Origin: VGTK01 sp046327915
Lineage (GTDB): Bacteria > Desulfobacterota > Binatia > UBA12015
Assembly: GCA_046327915.1 (NCBI GenBank)
Contig: JAXLXO010000002.1
Coordinates: forward strand, 372,001-436,000
DNA: 64,000 bases
Direction of reading: 5' to 3'
Positions within the stretch are counted from its first letter, which is position 1, and every line of letters begins with the position of its first letter. The position numbers were made by a program, and so were the translations under genes. The notes beneath the pieces are model-generated. The model saw only the letters and a list, made by a program, of their open reading frames with translations, was not told where the DNA came from and made no database searches. This document shows, one piece after another, positions 8,761 to 17,434 of the stretch.

Positions 8761-10845
8761 GTGGAGAGACCCCGCACGTCGCTGTGCGTCGCGCTCGCGG
8801 CGCTCGCCTATCTGGTGATCGCCCTCTTCGTGCTGCGCGCGGTGCTGCCGTCGCCGGGGCGTCTGCTGCCCTACCCCGCGCTGCTCGACCTCGAGTCGCG
8901 CCCCGAGATGGATCTGACGCTGCTCGACCACCGCGACCAGTCGATGGTGGTGTCGGTGGTGTCGCGCAACGCGGCGATCCTCGTGAGCGAGCCGTCGAAG
9001 CTCTTCTCCGGCTTCGGCCAGTGCCACCCGATGCCGCGCTCCTACACGCTCGGCGAGCACATGATCGGCACCAGCCTGTTCGCGGCGCTGCCGTACCGTC
9101 TCACGCACGATCCGATCCTGAGCTACAACGCGGCGCTCGTCCTCACGCTGTGGGTTCCCGCGCTGACGATGTTCGCGCTCGCGTGGCACTTCACGCGCAA
9201 CCCCGCCGCGGCGTTCGTCGCCGGCATGCTGTTCCAGCTGGTGCCCGGACGCGTCGTCGACCCGTCGCACCCGTACGTGCACGGCGACCTGTGGGTGCCG
9301 CTGGTGGTGCTCTTCCTGCACCGGCTGTTCACCGAGGGACGCTGGCGGCACGCGCTGCTGTTCGCGCTCTTCGTGAGCCTCGAGATCCTCGAGAGCCTGT
9401 ACCCGCTGCTCGGCTGCGCGATCATCGTGCTGGTGTACGGCAGCGTGCTGCTGGTCAAGCACTGGCGCTCGCTGCCGTCGCTGCTGCCGAAGATCGCGCT
9501 CGCCAGCGCGATCGTGCTGGCCGTCGCGTGGCTCGTGCTCGGACCGTACCTGCAGACGCGCGATACCTGGCGGCTCCTCGGCGGGCGCTCGTCGATCATG
9601 ATGAACCTCGCCGACTACGGCTGGGGCTCGATCTACTTCCCGGGCCTCATGATCCTGGGGCTCGCGGCGCTCGGCCTCGTCGACCGCCTGCGTGGCGCAC
9701 GGCACGTCGGAGGCGAGGACCCGCGCCTCGCGCTGTTCGCGGCCGGCGTGACCGTCATCTGGTGCTCGACGGTCGGCTTCCCGCTGCCGTTCACCGACCG
9801 CCTGCTGCCCTCGCCGATCGAGATGCTGAAGCCGCTGGTGCCCGGACTCGACGCCGTGCGCGCGCTGAACGCGATCGGCATCACCGCGAACCTCGCGTGG
9901 GCGTTCCTCGCGGCCTACGGCATCCTGCTGCTGATCGAGCGCCGCCGCACGCTGGTCGCGATCGGAGCCGCGGCCGCGGCGACCTGCCTGACGGTGCTCT
10001 TCCTCTACGACGGGCGCTTCGCGAAGCCGATGTTCAGCGTCTGGTCGTACCGGCTCGACGCCTGGCAGGCGAGCCCGAAGGCCGACGACGTGGCGCTGCT
10101 GCGCCGCACCGCGCGCGGAGCCGTGCTCGACGTGCCCTATCCGCTGATGGAGACGCCGGCCGCGTCGAACCTGGCACCGCACCTGCTGCTGAACGCGTAC
10201 GACCCGCGTCCGACCGCCGCCTGCTACAACTCGTTCGTCTCGCCGGTGCAGCTGCAGGTGATGGAGTTCACGCGCCGCCTGCCCGCGCGCGACGCCGCCG
10301 ACGCGCTGGCCGCACTCGGCTTCGGCACGCTGGTGCTCGACAAGGTGCGCATGGACCCGCGCGACCTGCAGACGTTCTTCGACGGCATGCGCGACCTCGA
10401 CGCGTCGGCGCGGCTCCGTCCGGCGGGCAAGTCGGGGCGCCTGCTGACGTACGAGCTGGCGTCGAGCGCGCCGGTGTCGAACGACTACGCGCTGCTCGCG
10501 AGCGCCGACGCGCCGCCGGTGACGGTCCGCGGCGACGCGAAGGACGGCCGGGCGCGCGTCGCGGTGGAGATTGCGAACCGCGGCGACGCGACGTTCCGCC
10601 TGCCCGACCCCATCGCCCCCGAGGACCTCGCGGTGCGCTGGCTCGGCCCCGACGGCTCCGTCGCACGGAGCGACACCGTGCGCGCGCTGCTGCCCATGGC
10701 GCTGGCGCGTGACGCGACGTTCCCGATCACGCTCACCACCGCCGTGCCCGACCGGCCGGGACGTTACGTCGTCGAGGTCGCGCGCGTGGCGGACCCCGGC
10801 CGCGTGGTCGCGACGCGGGTGGTCGACCTCCAGCCCGCCGCCTGA
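8761..10845 (+). CDS. Polytopic GT-C-like protein with C-terminal beta-sandwich domain
   Basis: 694 residues from GTG 8761, seven bases after the preceding stop. The N-terminal helix (LCVALAALAYLVIALFVL) leads into an outer loop with the motif GQCHPMPRSYTLGEHM. About ten membrane helices run to about residue 420, then a periplasmic part ends in an Ig-like beta-sandwich (about 575-690, NRGDATFRLPDP and later PGRYVVEVARV). The next protein (10915-12960) has the same order of features, including the GQCHPLPRAWTLGEHM counterpart, so the two are tandem paralogues. Family membership in the GT-C fold is inferred from layout only; no classical DxD motif is obvious. Confidence 0.75.
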   Translation: MERPRTSLCVALAALAYLVIALFVLRAVLPSPGRLLPYPALLDLESRPEMDLTLLDHRDQSMVVSVVSRNAAILVSEPSKLFSGFGQCHPMPRSYTLGEHMIGTSLFAALPYRLTHDPILSYNAALVLTLWVPALTMFALAWHFTRNPAAAFVAGMLFQLVPGRVVDPSHPYVHGDLWVPLVVLFLHRLFTEGRWRHALLFALFVSLEILESLYPLLGCAIIVLVYGSVLLVKHWRSLPSLLPKIALASAIVLAVAWLVLGPYLQTRDTWRLLGGRSSIMMNLADYGWGSIYFPGLMILGLAALGLVDRLRGARHVGGEDPRLALFAAGVTVIWCSTVGFPLPFTDRLLPSPIEMLKPLVPGLDAVRALNAIGITANLAWAFLAAYGILLLIERRRTLVAIGAAAAATCLTVLFLYDGRFAKPMFSVWSYRLDAWQASPKADDVALLRRTARGAVLDVPYPLMETPAASNLAPHLLLNAYDPRPTAACYNSFVSPVQLQVMEFTRRLPARDAADALAALGFGTLVLDKVRMDPRDLQTFFDGMRDLDASARLRPAGKSGRLLTYELASSAPVSNDYALLASADAPPVTVRGDAKDGRARVAVEIANRGDATFRLPDPIAPEDLAVRWLGPDGSVARSDTVRALLPMALARDATFPITLTTAVPDRPGRYVVEVARVADPGRVVATRVVDLQPAA

Positions 10846-10914
10846 GCCGACGCGGTTCCGCCGCCATCGACCCGGCGGCGCGGCCCGTGATACAGGCGCC
10901 GCACCGAGCCCGCG

Positions 10915-12960
10915 ATGCGCCGCCCCCGGACCGTCTGCCTCGCCGCCGCCGTGATCGCGTATCTCGCCGTCGCGCTGTGGAGCTTCCGCGCGGTGCTGTC
11001 CGCGCCCGCGACGCTGCTGCCGGAGAGCACGTACCCGAGCGCCGAGTACACCACGCTCGGACGCCTCGACCTGACCATGGTGCTCTGGGTCGTGACCGGC
11101 AACGCGGATCGCATCCTCACCCGGCCCGCGCAGCTGCGCGCGGAGGGACAGTGCCACCCGCTGCCGCGCGCCTGGACGCTGGGCGAGCACATGCTCGGCG
11201 AGAGCCTGGTCGCGACGGTTCCGCTCGCGCTCACGGGGGACCCGATCGCGTCGTACAACGCGGTGCTGGTCGCGTCGCTGTGGATCGCCGGCGTCGCGAT
11301 GTTCCTCTGTGCGCGGCACTTCACGGGCAGCGATGCGGCCGCCTTCGTCGCCGGGTTGCTGTTCTGCCTCGCCCCCGAACGCATGACCGACACCGGGCAT
11401 CCGTTCATCCACGGCGATCTCTGGGCGCCGCTCGCCCTGCTGTTCCTGCACCGCACGTTCGCGCGCGGGGGTGTCGGCAACGCGCTCGGCTGCGCGCTGT
11501 TCGTCGGGCTCACGGTGCTCGAGAGCCTCTACGTGCTGCTCGGCGTGCTGCTCGTTCTCGCCGTCTACGGCACGTACGCGGCGTGGCGTCACCGGCGCAG
11601 CGTCGCACGCTGGCTGCCGCCGCTCGCGCTCGCGACGCTGCTCGTGACGGCGGTCGCCATCGTCGTGCTGCGGCCCTACCTGCTGACGCGCGCGACCTGG
11701 GACGTGCTGGTGCGCCCGGGCACGATCTTCCTGCCGCTCGAGGCCTGGGCGCCGGGTGGCTACGCGTTCCCCGGCTGGACGATGCTGCTGCTCGTGCTGC
11801 TGGCGCTCGCCGACCGCGCGCGCGGTCGCCGCGACATCGACGGCGAGGACCCGCGTCTCGCGCTGCTCGCCGCTGCTCTTCTCGTGGCGTCGTGCTCGTT
11901 GCGCACGCTGCCGCTCGCCGGCATGGACCTGCCCTCCCCGCTGCTGCTGCTGAAGCGGCTCGTGCCCGGGGTCGACGCCGTGCGCGTGCTCGGGTCGACG
12001 GGCCGCGTCGTCGTGCTTCCCGCCGCCCTGCTCGCCGGCTACGCGGTGGTCGCATTGACCGCCCGCCGCGGTGCGCGCTGCGCGGCGGGCGTCGCGACGG
12101 CGCTGAGCCTGCTCGTCGTGGCGGAGCGCTGGGTGCCCTCGCTCGCGCGCGCGAACTTCGGCGCGCCGCTCGCCGTGGAGGCGTTCACGGCGCGTCCGCC
12201 CGAAGAGGACGTGGAGCTGCTGCGCGCCAACGCTCGCGGCGCGATCCTCGATCTGCCGCACGTCGGCAGCGCGAATCGCGTCGCGGGCGGTGGCTACCTG
12301 ATGCTCGACGCGTTCAGCCCGCGTCCCGTCGCGGCCTGCTACAACTCGTTCGGCTCGCCGCTCGACGCCCAGGTCGCGGCACTCGCCGGGGCGCTGCCCC
12401 GCGCGAGCGCGGTCGACGCGCTGGCCGCCCTCGGCTTCGAGACGCTTCTGCTGCACGCCGACCGCCTGGACGCGCAGCGCGTGCAGTTCTTCACGGACCT
12501 GATCAACGTCGATCCGGCGATCGGCGAGCGGCTGCAGCTCGCCGGGCGGACCGCGCGTCTGCTGGTGTTCCGCATGACGAGCCCCGCGCCGGTGGCGAAC
12601 GATCCGGCCGTGCTGGTCACCGTCGCACCCGACGCCGAGACGCACACGGCCGAGGCCGGCCGCCGCACCCTCGAGCTGGCCTTCACGAACGCGACCGACG
12701 CCACCTACGCGCAGCGGCCGCCGATCGTGCCGCTCGCGATCGAGGCGCGCTGGCGTGACGCCGGCGGCGACGTCGTGCTCGCCGAGCGCACGCGCGCGCT
12801 GCTGCCGATCGCGCTCGGACCGGGCGCCTCGGCGCGCGTCCCGGTCACGCTCGAGGTCCCGGCGCGCGCGGGAAACTACGACTTGACGCTCGCGCTGGAA
12901 GGCGCGCCGGACGCGCCGCTCGCGTGGACGCGCGTCACCGTCGCGCCACCCGCGTCCTGA
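10915..12960 (+). CDS. Polytopic GT-C-like protein, tandem paralogue of the upstream gene
   Basis: 681 residues from ATG 10915. It is collinear with the protein at 8761-10845: same first helix, GQCHPLPRAWTLGEHMLGE loop, HPFIHGDLWAPLALLFLHR segment, multi-helix core, RPVAACYNSFGSPL region and C-terminal beta-sandwich. The shared segments PTAACYNSF and PVAACYNSF near residue 480 are unusually well kept for a membrane protein and may be functional. Likely an extracytoplasmic glycosyltransferase or glycan-assembly factor; substrate unknown. The space between the two genes is only 69 bases. Confidence 0.75.
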   Translation: MRRPRTVCLAAAVIAYLAVALWSFRAVLSAPATLLPESTYPSAEYTTLGRLDLTMVLWVVTGNADRILTRPAQLRAEGQCHPLPRAWTLGEHMLGESLVATVPLALTGDPIASYNAVLVASLWIAGVAMFLCARHFTGSDAAAFVAGLLFCLAPERMTDTGHPFIHGDLWAPLALLFLHRTFARGGVGNALGCALFVGLTVLESLYVLLGVLLVLAVYGTYAAWRHRRSVARWLPPLALATLLVTAVAIVVLRPYLLTRATWDVLVRPGTIFLPLEAWAPGGYAFPGWTMLLLVLLALADRARGRRDIDGEDPRLALLAAALLVASCSLRTLPLAGMDLPSPLLLLKRLVPGVDAVRVLGSTGRVVVLPAALLAGYAVVALTARRGARCAAGVATALSLLVVAERWVPSLARANFGAPLAVEAFTARPPEEDVELLRANARGAILDLPHVGSANRVAGGGYLMLDAFSPRPVAACYNSFGSPLDAQVAALAGALPRASAVDALAALGFETLLLHADRLDAQRVQFFTDLINVDPAIGERLQLAGRTARLLVFRMTSPAPVANDPAVLVTVAPDAETHTAEAGRRTLELAFTNATDATYAQRPPIVPLAIEARWRDAGGDVVLAERTRALLPIALGPGASARVPVTLEVPARAGNYDLTLALEGAPDAPLAWTRVTVAPPAS

Positions 12961-13019
12961 GGCGAAGTCGGGCGCGTTCCGCGTCGACACCCGTATGGCA
13001 CCGTGGTAGCGTCGCCGGG

Positions 13020-15317
13020 ATGCCCTGGCGCGTGGCCGTCCGCACGACGGCGCTCCTGCTGCTCGTCGCACTGCTTCCCGTCCGCTCTCCCGCAGCACCG
13101 CCGGAGCCCGCGCCGACCGCGGTCGCCGCGACGCCCGGCACGCCCGCCGACCGGCCGCCGGTCCGCACGACGTGGGACATGCTCACCGCGCTGCAGCAGG
13201 CGGGCCCGCGCAGCGACGGGGTGGAGGTCGTCTATCGCGGCGGCCATGGCGAGACGCGGGCCGGTCTGCACGTGCCGCTGCCCGGTACGATCGCGGTTCC
13301 GGTCGAGATCCCCCCGCGCGCGCTGCTGTCGCTCGGCTACGCCTTCCAGGCGGCGGCGTTCATGACCGAGACACCAGAGCTCGCCGAGCCCGGACGCATC
13401 CGCGTCGTCTTCTCCGATGCGGACGGCGGCAAGGAGACGGTGCTCGTCGAGCGGAAGATCGACCTGCGCACGCAGAAGTCCGACCGGCGCTGGTTCGACG
13501 AGCGCATCGACCTCGCCGCCCTCGCCGGCCGCAAGGGCACGCTGAAGCTCGAGGCGATCAACGAGGGCGACGCCGAGAAGGCGAAGAGCACCAACGTCTA
13601 CTTCTCGGCGCCGCGCATCGTGCAGCGTCCCGAGGAGAGCGCCACGCCGTCGCCGGGCGTGCGCAACTTCCTGCTGATCACCGTCGACTGCCTGCGCGCC
13701 GGACACGTCGGCGCGTACGGCTACGGCAAGCCGACCACGCCGAACATCGACCAGCTCGCCGCCGGCGGCATCCGCTTCGCGAACGCGTTCGCGAACGCGC
13801 CGATGACGCTGCCGTCGATCCCGCAGCTCTTCACCTCGACGGTGTTCCCGACCAAGGACGTCGAGACGCTGCTCGAGCCGGTCTCGAAGGCCGGCATCCC
13901 GAGCGCCGCGATCGTCAACAACGCGTGGATCCCGCTGTGGCTCAGCCAGGGCAAGCACGCCGAGCCGCCGGGAACCTTCGACGTCATGATGTCGGGCGAG
14001 TACGACGCGAAGGCGATCACCGATCGCGCGCTCGCGTGGCTCGATCGCAACCGCGACGACCGCTTCGTGATGTTCCTGCACTTCCTCGACGCGCACACGC
14101 CGTACTCGCCGCCGAAGGAGTACGTGACGCAGTTCGCCGACCCCGCGTACACGGGAAAGATCGGCGACACGTTCGCGCACGTCGAGGGTGCCGACGCGAG
14201 CGGCTACGACGCCGCCGACCGCAAGAAGATCATGGCGCTCTACGACGCCGGCCTGCGCCACATCGACGCGCAGATCGGGCGCATCGTCGCGGCGCTCGCG
14301 GAGCGTGGCCAGCTCGACGACACCGTGATCGTCGTCGCCGCCGACCACGGCGAGGAGTTCTGGGACCACGGCAACTTCTTTCACGGCCAGTCGCTCTACG
14401 ACGAGCTGCTTCACATCCCGCTGATCGTGCACGCGCCGGGCGCGGCGCCGCCGGGCACGGTGATCGAGCGGCCGGTGCGCATGATCGACCTCGCGCCGTC
14501 GCTGCTCGAGTGGGCCGGGCTCGAGCGTCCCGCGACCTTCGAGGGCCGTCCGCTGTCGCAGGTGCTCGCCGCACCGGGTGCGCCCGGCGACGACCTGATC
14601 GCGACCGCGACGCAGGCGCAGTTCCCGACGCGCTACGCGATCCGCAGCGGCAACCTCAAGCTGATCGAGAGCCTCGACACCGGGAAGCGCGAGCTCTTCG
14701 ACCTGGCGAACGACCCGCACGAGGAGAAGAACCTCGCGTCCGAGCGTCCCGACGATCTGGCGAGGCTCGACGCGCGTCTCGCCGCGGCGCGCGCGCCGCT
14801 CGCGAAGCGCGGCTACCAGGTGCGCGTCGTCGGGCCGAAGTCCGGCACCGTTCCGGTCACCGTCAAGCTCGAGAGCCAGCCGCGCAGCGGCACCTTCCTC
14901 ACCCTCGACCGGACGTCGCCGTTCGGCGAGCCGCGCCTCGCGCTGTCGACCAACGGCGAGACGCTCGACGCGCAGGCGAAGGTCGACGCGCGCGGCACCG
15001 GCTTCCGCTTCGACCGCCTGCTGAGCCCGCGCAACATCGCGCGCGACGACAAGCTCAGGATCTCGGTCGCCGTCGACGGCAAGCGGGCGCCGCTGTCGTC
15101 GATCGCGCTCGGCAAGGACGGCACGGCGCCCACCGACGACGTGATCGACATCACGGCCGCGAACGTCACCAGCGACGCCGAGCCCGCGTGCGCGCCGCCC
15201 GACAGCGGCGTGCGCGTCTGCCTGTGGCGCTTCCCCGGCGAGCAGGTCGCCGCCATGCCGGAGATCAAGGACCCGGCCGTCCGCGAGAAGCTGCGCGCGC
15301 TGGGCTATCTGCAGTGA
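13020..15317 (+). CDS. Secreted sulfatase-like protein with threonine at the nucleophile position
   Basis: 765 residues from ATG 13020, starting with a signal peptide (LLLLVALLP core, cleavage near RSPAA). An unassigned beta-rich domain (about 65-200) precedes the alkaline-phosphatase-fold sulfatase domain (about 214-525): Asp223 in ITVDCLRAGHVGAYGYG, TLPSIP around 263-268, and AADHGEEFWDHG as the late metal-binding motif. The formylglycine motif CxPxR is absent; Thr263 takes the Cys/Ser place, as in many sulfatase-like phosphotransferases. A C-terminal domain of about 170 residues follows. It may act on an envelope glycan as a hydrolase or phosphotransferase. The next gene starts within its stop (GTGA). 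Confidence 0.85.
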   Translation: MPWRVAVRTTALLLLVALLPVRSPAAPPEPAPTAVAATPGTPADRPPVRTTWDMLTALQQAGPRSDGVEVVYRGGHGETRAGLHVPLPGTIAVPVEIPPRALLSLGYAFQAAAFMTETPELAEPGRIRVVFSDADGGKETVLVERKIDLRTQKSDRRWFDERIDLAALAGRKGTLKLEAINEGDAEKAKSTNVYFSAPRIVQRPEESATPSPGVRNFLLITVDCLRAGHVGAYGYGKPTTPNIDQLAAGGIRFANAFANAPMTLPSIPQLFTSTVFPTKDVETLLEPVSKAGIPSAAIVNNAWIPLWLSQGKHAEPPGTFDVMMSGEYDAKAITDRALAWLDRNRDDRFVMFLHFLDAHTPYSPPKEYVTQFADPAYTGKIGDTFAHVEGADASGYDAADRKKIMALYDAGLRHIDAQIGRIVAALAERGQLDDTVIVVAADHGEEFWDHGNFFHGQSLYDELLHIPLIVHAPGAAPPGTVIERPVRMIDLAPSLLEWAGLERPATFEGRPLSQVLAAPGAPGDDLIATATQAQFPTRYAIRSGNLKLIESLDTGKRELFDLANDPHEEKNLASERPDDLARLDARLAAARAPLAKRGYQVRVVGPKSGTVPVTVKLESQPRSGTFLTLDRTSPFGEPRLALSTNGETLDAQAKVDARGTGFRFDRLLSPRNIARDDKLRISVAVDGKRAPLSSIALGKDGTAPTDDVIDITAANVTSDAEPACAPPDSGVRVCLWRFPGEQVAAMPEIKDPAVREKLRALGYLQ

Positions 15318-17434
15318 ACCCCACGCCCGGCGGGCTCTCTGCATCGACGCACGTCCGTCGCGGACCGTCGGCCGCGACGCGCGCGCGAGCACCTCGACCG
15401 GCGCGGGGCCTGCGCACGCTCGTGCTGCTCGCCTGCGCGGCGCTCGCGTCGCCTGCGAGCGTGCGTGCCGAGACCAAGGACGCGTCCGCGGCGAGCGCAG
15501 AATCGAGCGCCGGAAGAGACGTGCGCAGCTTCGGCGCGGTGTGCGACGGCCGCACCGACACCGCGCCCGCGCTGCGCCGTGCGTACGACAGGCTGGCGAA
15601 GGACGGCGGCACCATCGTCCTCCCGGCCGGCGTGCGCTGCGCGATCGGCGGCGACGGCGTCGAGCCGCGCAGCCGCGTGTCGCTGCGCTGCGAGCGTGGC
15701 GCCGGCTTCGTGGCGCTGCCGGGCGTCCGCGCGCTGTTCCGCACCACGGCGACGCTCGACGACTGGAGCGTCACCGGGTGCGAGTTCGACCTGAACGGCG
15801 TCGCCGCGACGGCCTGGGAGTCGAGCGGCCGCGAAAAGGGCGGTGCGCGCTGGGAGTTCCGCGGCAACACGGTGCGCGGCGTGCCGTCCGGCGAGGGCGA
15901 TCCGCTGTCGCTGGTGCGCCTCGACTGCACGCTCGCGAGCGGCCCGTGCACGATCGCCGGCAACGCGATCTTCGGCTCCGACTCGCCCGAGCGCCGCGAC
16001 ACGTGCTTGACGGTGTCGCCCGGCGGCTTCATCGGCTTCAACACGCAGATCCTCGGCAACTGGGTGCAGGGCTGCGGCGGCGACTGCCTGGAGGTGCGTC
16101 GTCCGGGCGGCGTGACGGCGAACGACAACACGCTGGTGCGCTGCTTCGACAACGCGGTCGACGACTCGTCGCTCAACTCGGTCTGGACCGGCAACCAGCT
16201 CGCGACCAGTGGCGAAGACGCGGGCGCGATCCTGTCGATCCACGACACGATCGGCAACCAGGTGATCGTCGGCAACCAGCTCGCGGTGAATCCGCGCACG
16301 ACGTCGCCCGCGGTGCACGCGATCGCCGGCGCGGGCTCGCACCTCGCCGGGATCTGGCTCGACGCCAACTACGCCGCGCAGGGCGTATTCTTCGACGCGC
16401 GCGGGCGCTGCAGCGGCGGCACGTGCGACGGTGCCTCGTGCGACGACGACGGCGCCTGCGGTGCGTGCGGCGGACGCTGCTCGGACTACGGCGTCTTCGA
16501 CCACGACCACGTCGCGAATCTGATCGTCACCGGCGAGATCGTGGTCGAGAACGCGACCAACCTCGTCGTGCAGGGCAACGTCGTGATCGGTGCGGCCGGC
16601 GAAGGCGCGGCGAGCGCGATCCGGCTGGTCAATCCGCGCGGCGGCGCACCGAACGGCGGCATCGTCGTCGCGGACAACCAGATCGGCAAGCGGACCGGCC
16701 CGAAGAGCGACCTCGCCTGCATCGTGCTCGACGACGCCGGCGGCGGCGGCTTCGCCGGCGTCACCATCAGCGGCAACACCTGCGGCGAGGATCCGGCGCT
16801 CGCACCGCGCGGTGCGGCGCCGCCGGTCGGCGTGCGCGTCGCGCGGACGCCGGGCGCGTGGCGCTCGGTGCTGATCACGGGCAACAACTTCGGCGCGACG
16901 CGCGCCGGCCTCGACGGCTTCACGTCGCCGGAGGTCCGCGCCGGAACGCGCGTCTCGGGCAACGCCGGCGCGGACGCCGGCGACGCGCCGACGCTCGCCG
17001 ACGCGGCGTCGTCGGCACGCGGCGCGGTCGTCGCGCACGTGCGCACCGACGTCGAGCGCGCCGGGAGCACGACACCGGCGGCGGAGCCCTCCCTCGCGCT
17101 CCCGCTCGCCGCCGGCAGAAGCTACGCGATCGACGGCCACCTCCGCGTGCGCGCCGCCGACGCGCGCAGCGGCATCACGCTCGACCTCGGCCTGCCGGCC
17201 GGCACGACGGCGAGCATCGTCGCGCGCGCGAGCGGCGACGCCCCGGGCGTCCTGCTGTCGGGCTCGCCCGGAACGCTCTCGCTCGCGACCGGCGACGCCG
17301 CGATCTCGCTCTCCGGCACGCTGACCACGGGCGACGCCGGCAGCGCGACGCTGCTCTGGGCGCAGGGCACCGCGGGTGCGGCACCGCTGGTCCTGCAGTC
17401 GGGATCGTGGCTGCGCGCGACGGAGCTGCCGTGA
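15314..17434 (+). CDS. Secreted right-handed beta-helix protein (pectate-lyase-3 type fold)
   Basis: 706 residues from GTG 15314, overlapping the sulfatase stop. A long basic lead and hydrophobic core (TLVLLACAALASPASV) form a signal peptide. RDVRSFGAVCDGRTDTAPAL marks the start of a pectate-lyase-3/phage-tailspike-like helix, followed by many GN-rich turns (for example IVGNQLAVN, VVADNQIG, TISGNTCGE) up to about 560. A Cys-rich insertion lies at about 366-389. The tail (about 600-706) is an Ala/Gly/Ser-rich beta domain. Such folds bind or cleave polysaccharides; no catalytic residues can be named. Being coupled to the sulfatase and the GT-C gene suggests a role in processing the same glycan. 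Confidence 0.8.
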   Translation: MNPTPGGLSASTHVRRGPSAATRARAPRPARGLRTLVLLACAALASPASVRAETKDASAASAESSAGRDVRSFGAVCDGRTDTAPALRRAYDRLAKDGGTIVLPAGVRCAIGGDGVEPRSRVSLRCERGAGFVALPGVRALFRTTATLDDWSVTGCEFDLNGVAATAWESSGREKGGARWEFRGNTVRGVPSGEGDPLSLVRLDCTLASGPCTIAGNAIFGSDSPERRDTCLTVSPGGFIGFNTQILGNWVQGCGGDCLEVRRPGGVTANDNTLVRCFDNAVDDSSLNSVWTGNQLATSGEDAGAILSIHDTIGNQVIVGNQLAVNPRTTSPAVHAIAGAGSHLAGIWLDANYAAQGVFFDARGRCSGGTCDGASCDDDGACGACGGRCSDYGVFDHDHVANLIVTGEIVVENATNLVVQGNVVIGAAGEGAASAIRLVNPRGGAPNGGIVVADNQIGKRTGPKSDLACIVLDDAGGGGFAGVTISGNTCGEDPALAPRGAAPPVGVRVARTPGAWRSVLITGNNFGATRAGLDGFTSPEVRAGTRVSGNAGADAGDAPTLADAASSARGAVVAHVRTDVERAGSTTPAAEPSLALPLAAGRSYAIDGHLRVRAADARSGITLDLGLPAGTTASIVARASGDAPGVLLSGSPGTLSLATGDAAISLSGTLTTGDAGSATLLWAQGTAGAAPLVLQSGSWLRATELP

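Noticed and set aside
8512..13098. Very long antisense open frame on the minus strand (over 1500 codons)
   Set aside because: Its translation is Arg/Gln/His-rich low-complexity sequence and it lies opposite three well-supported plus-strand genes. It is the mirror of strong GC-rich codon bias.
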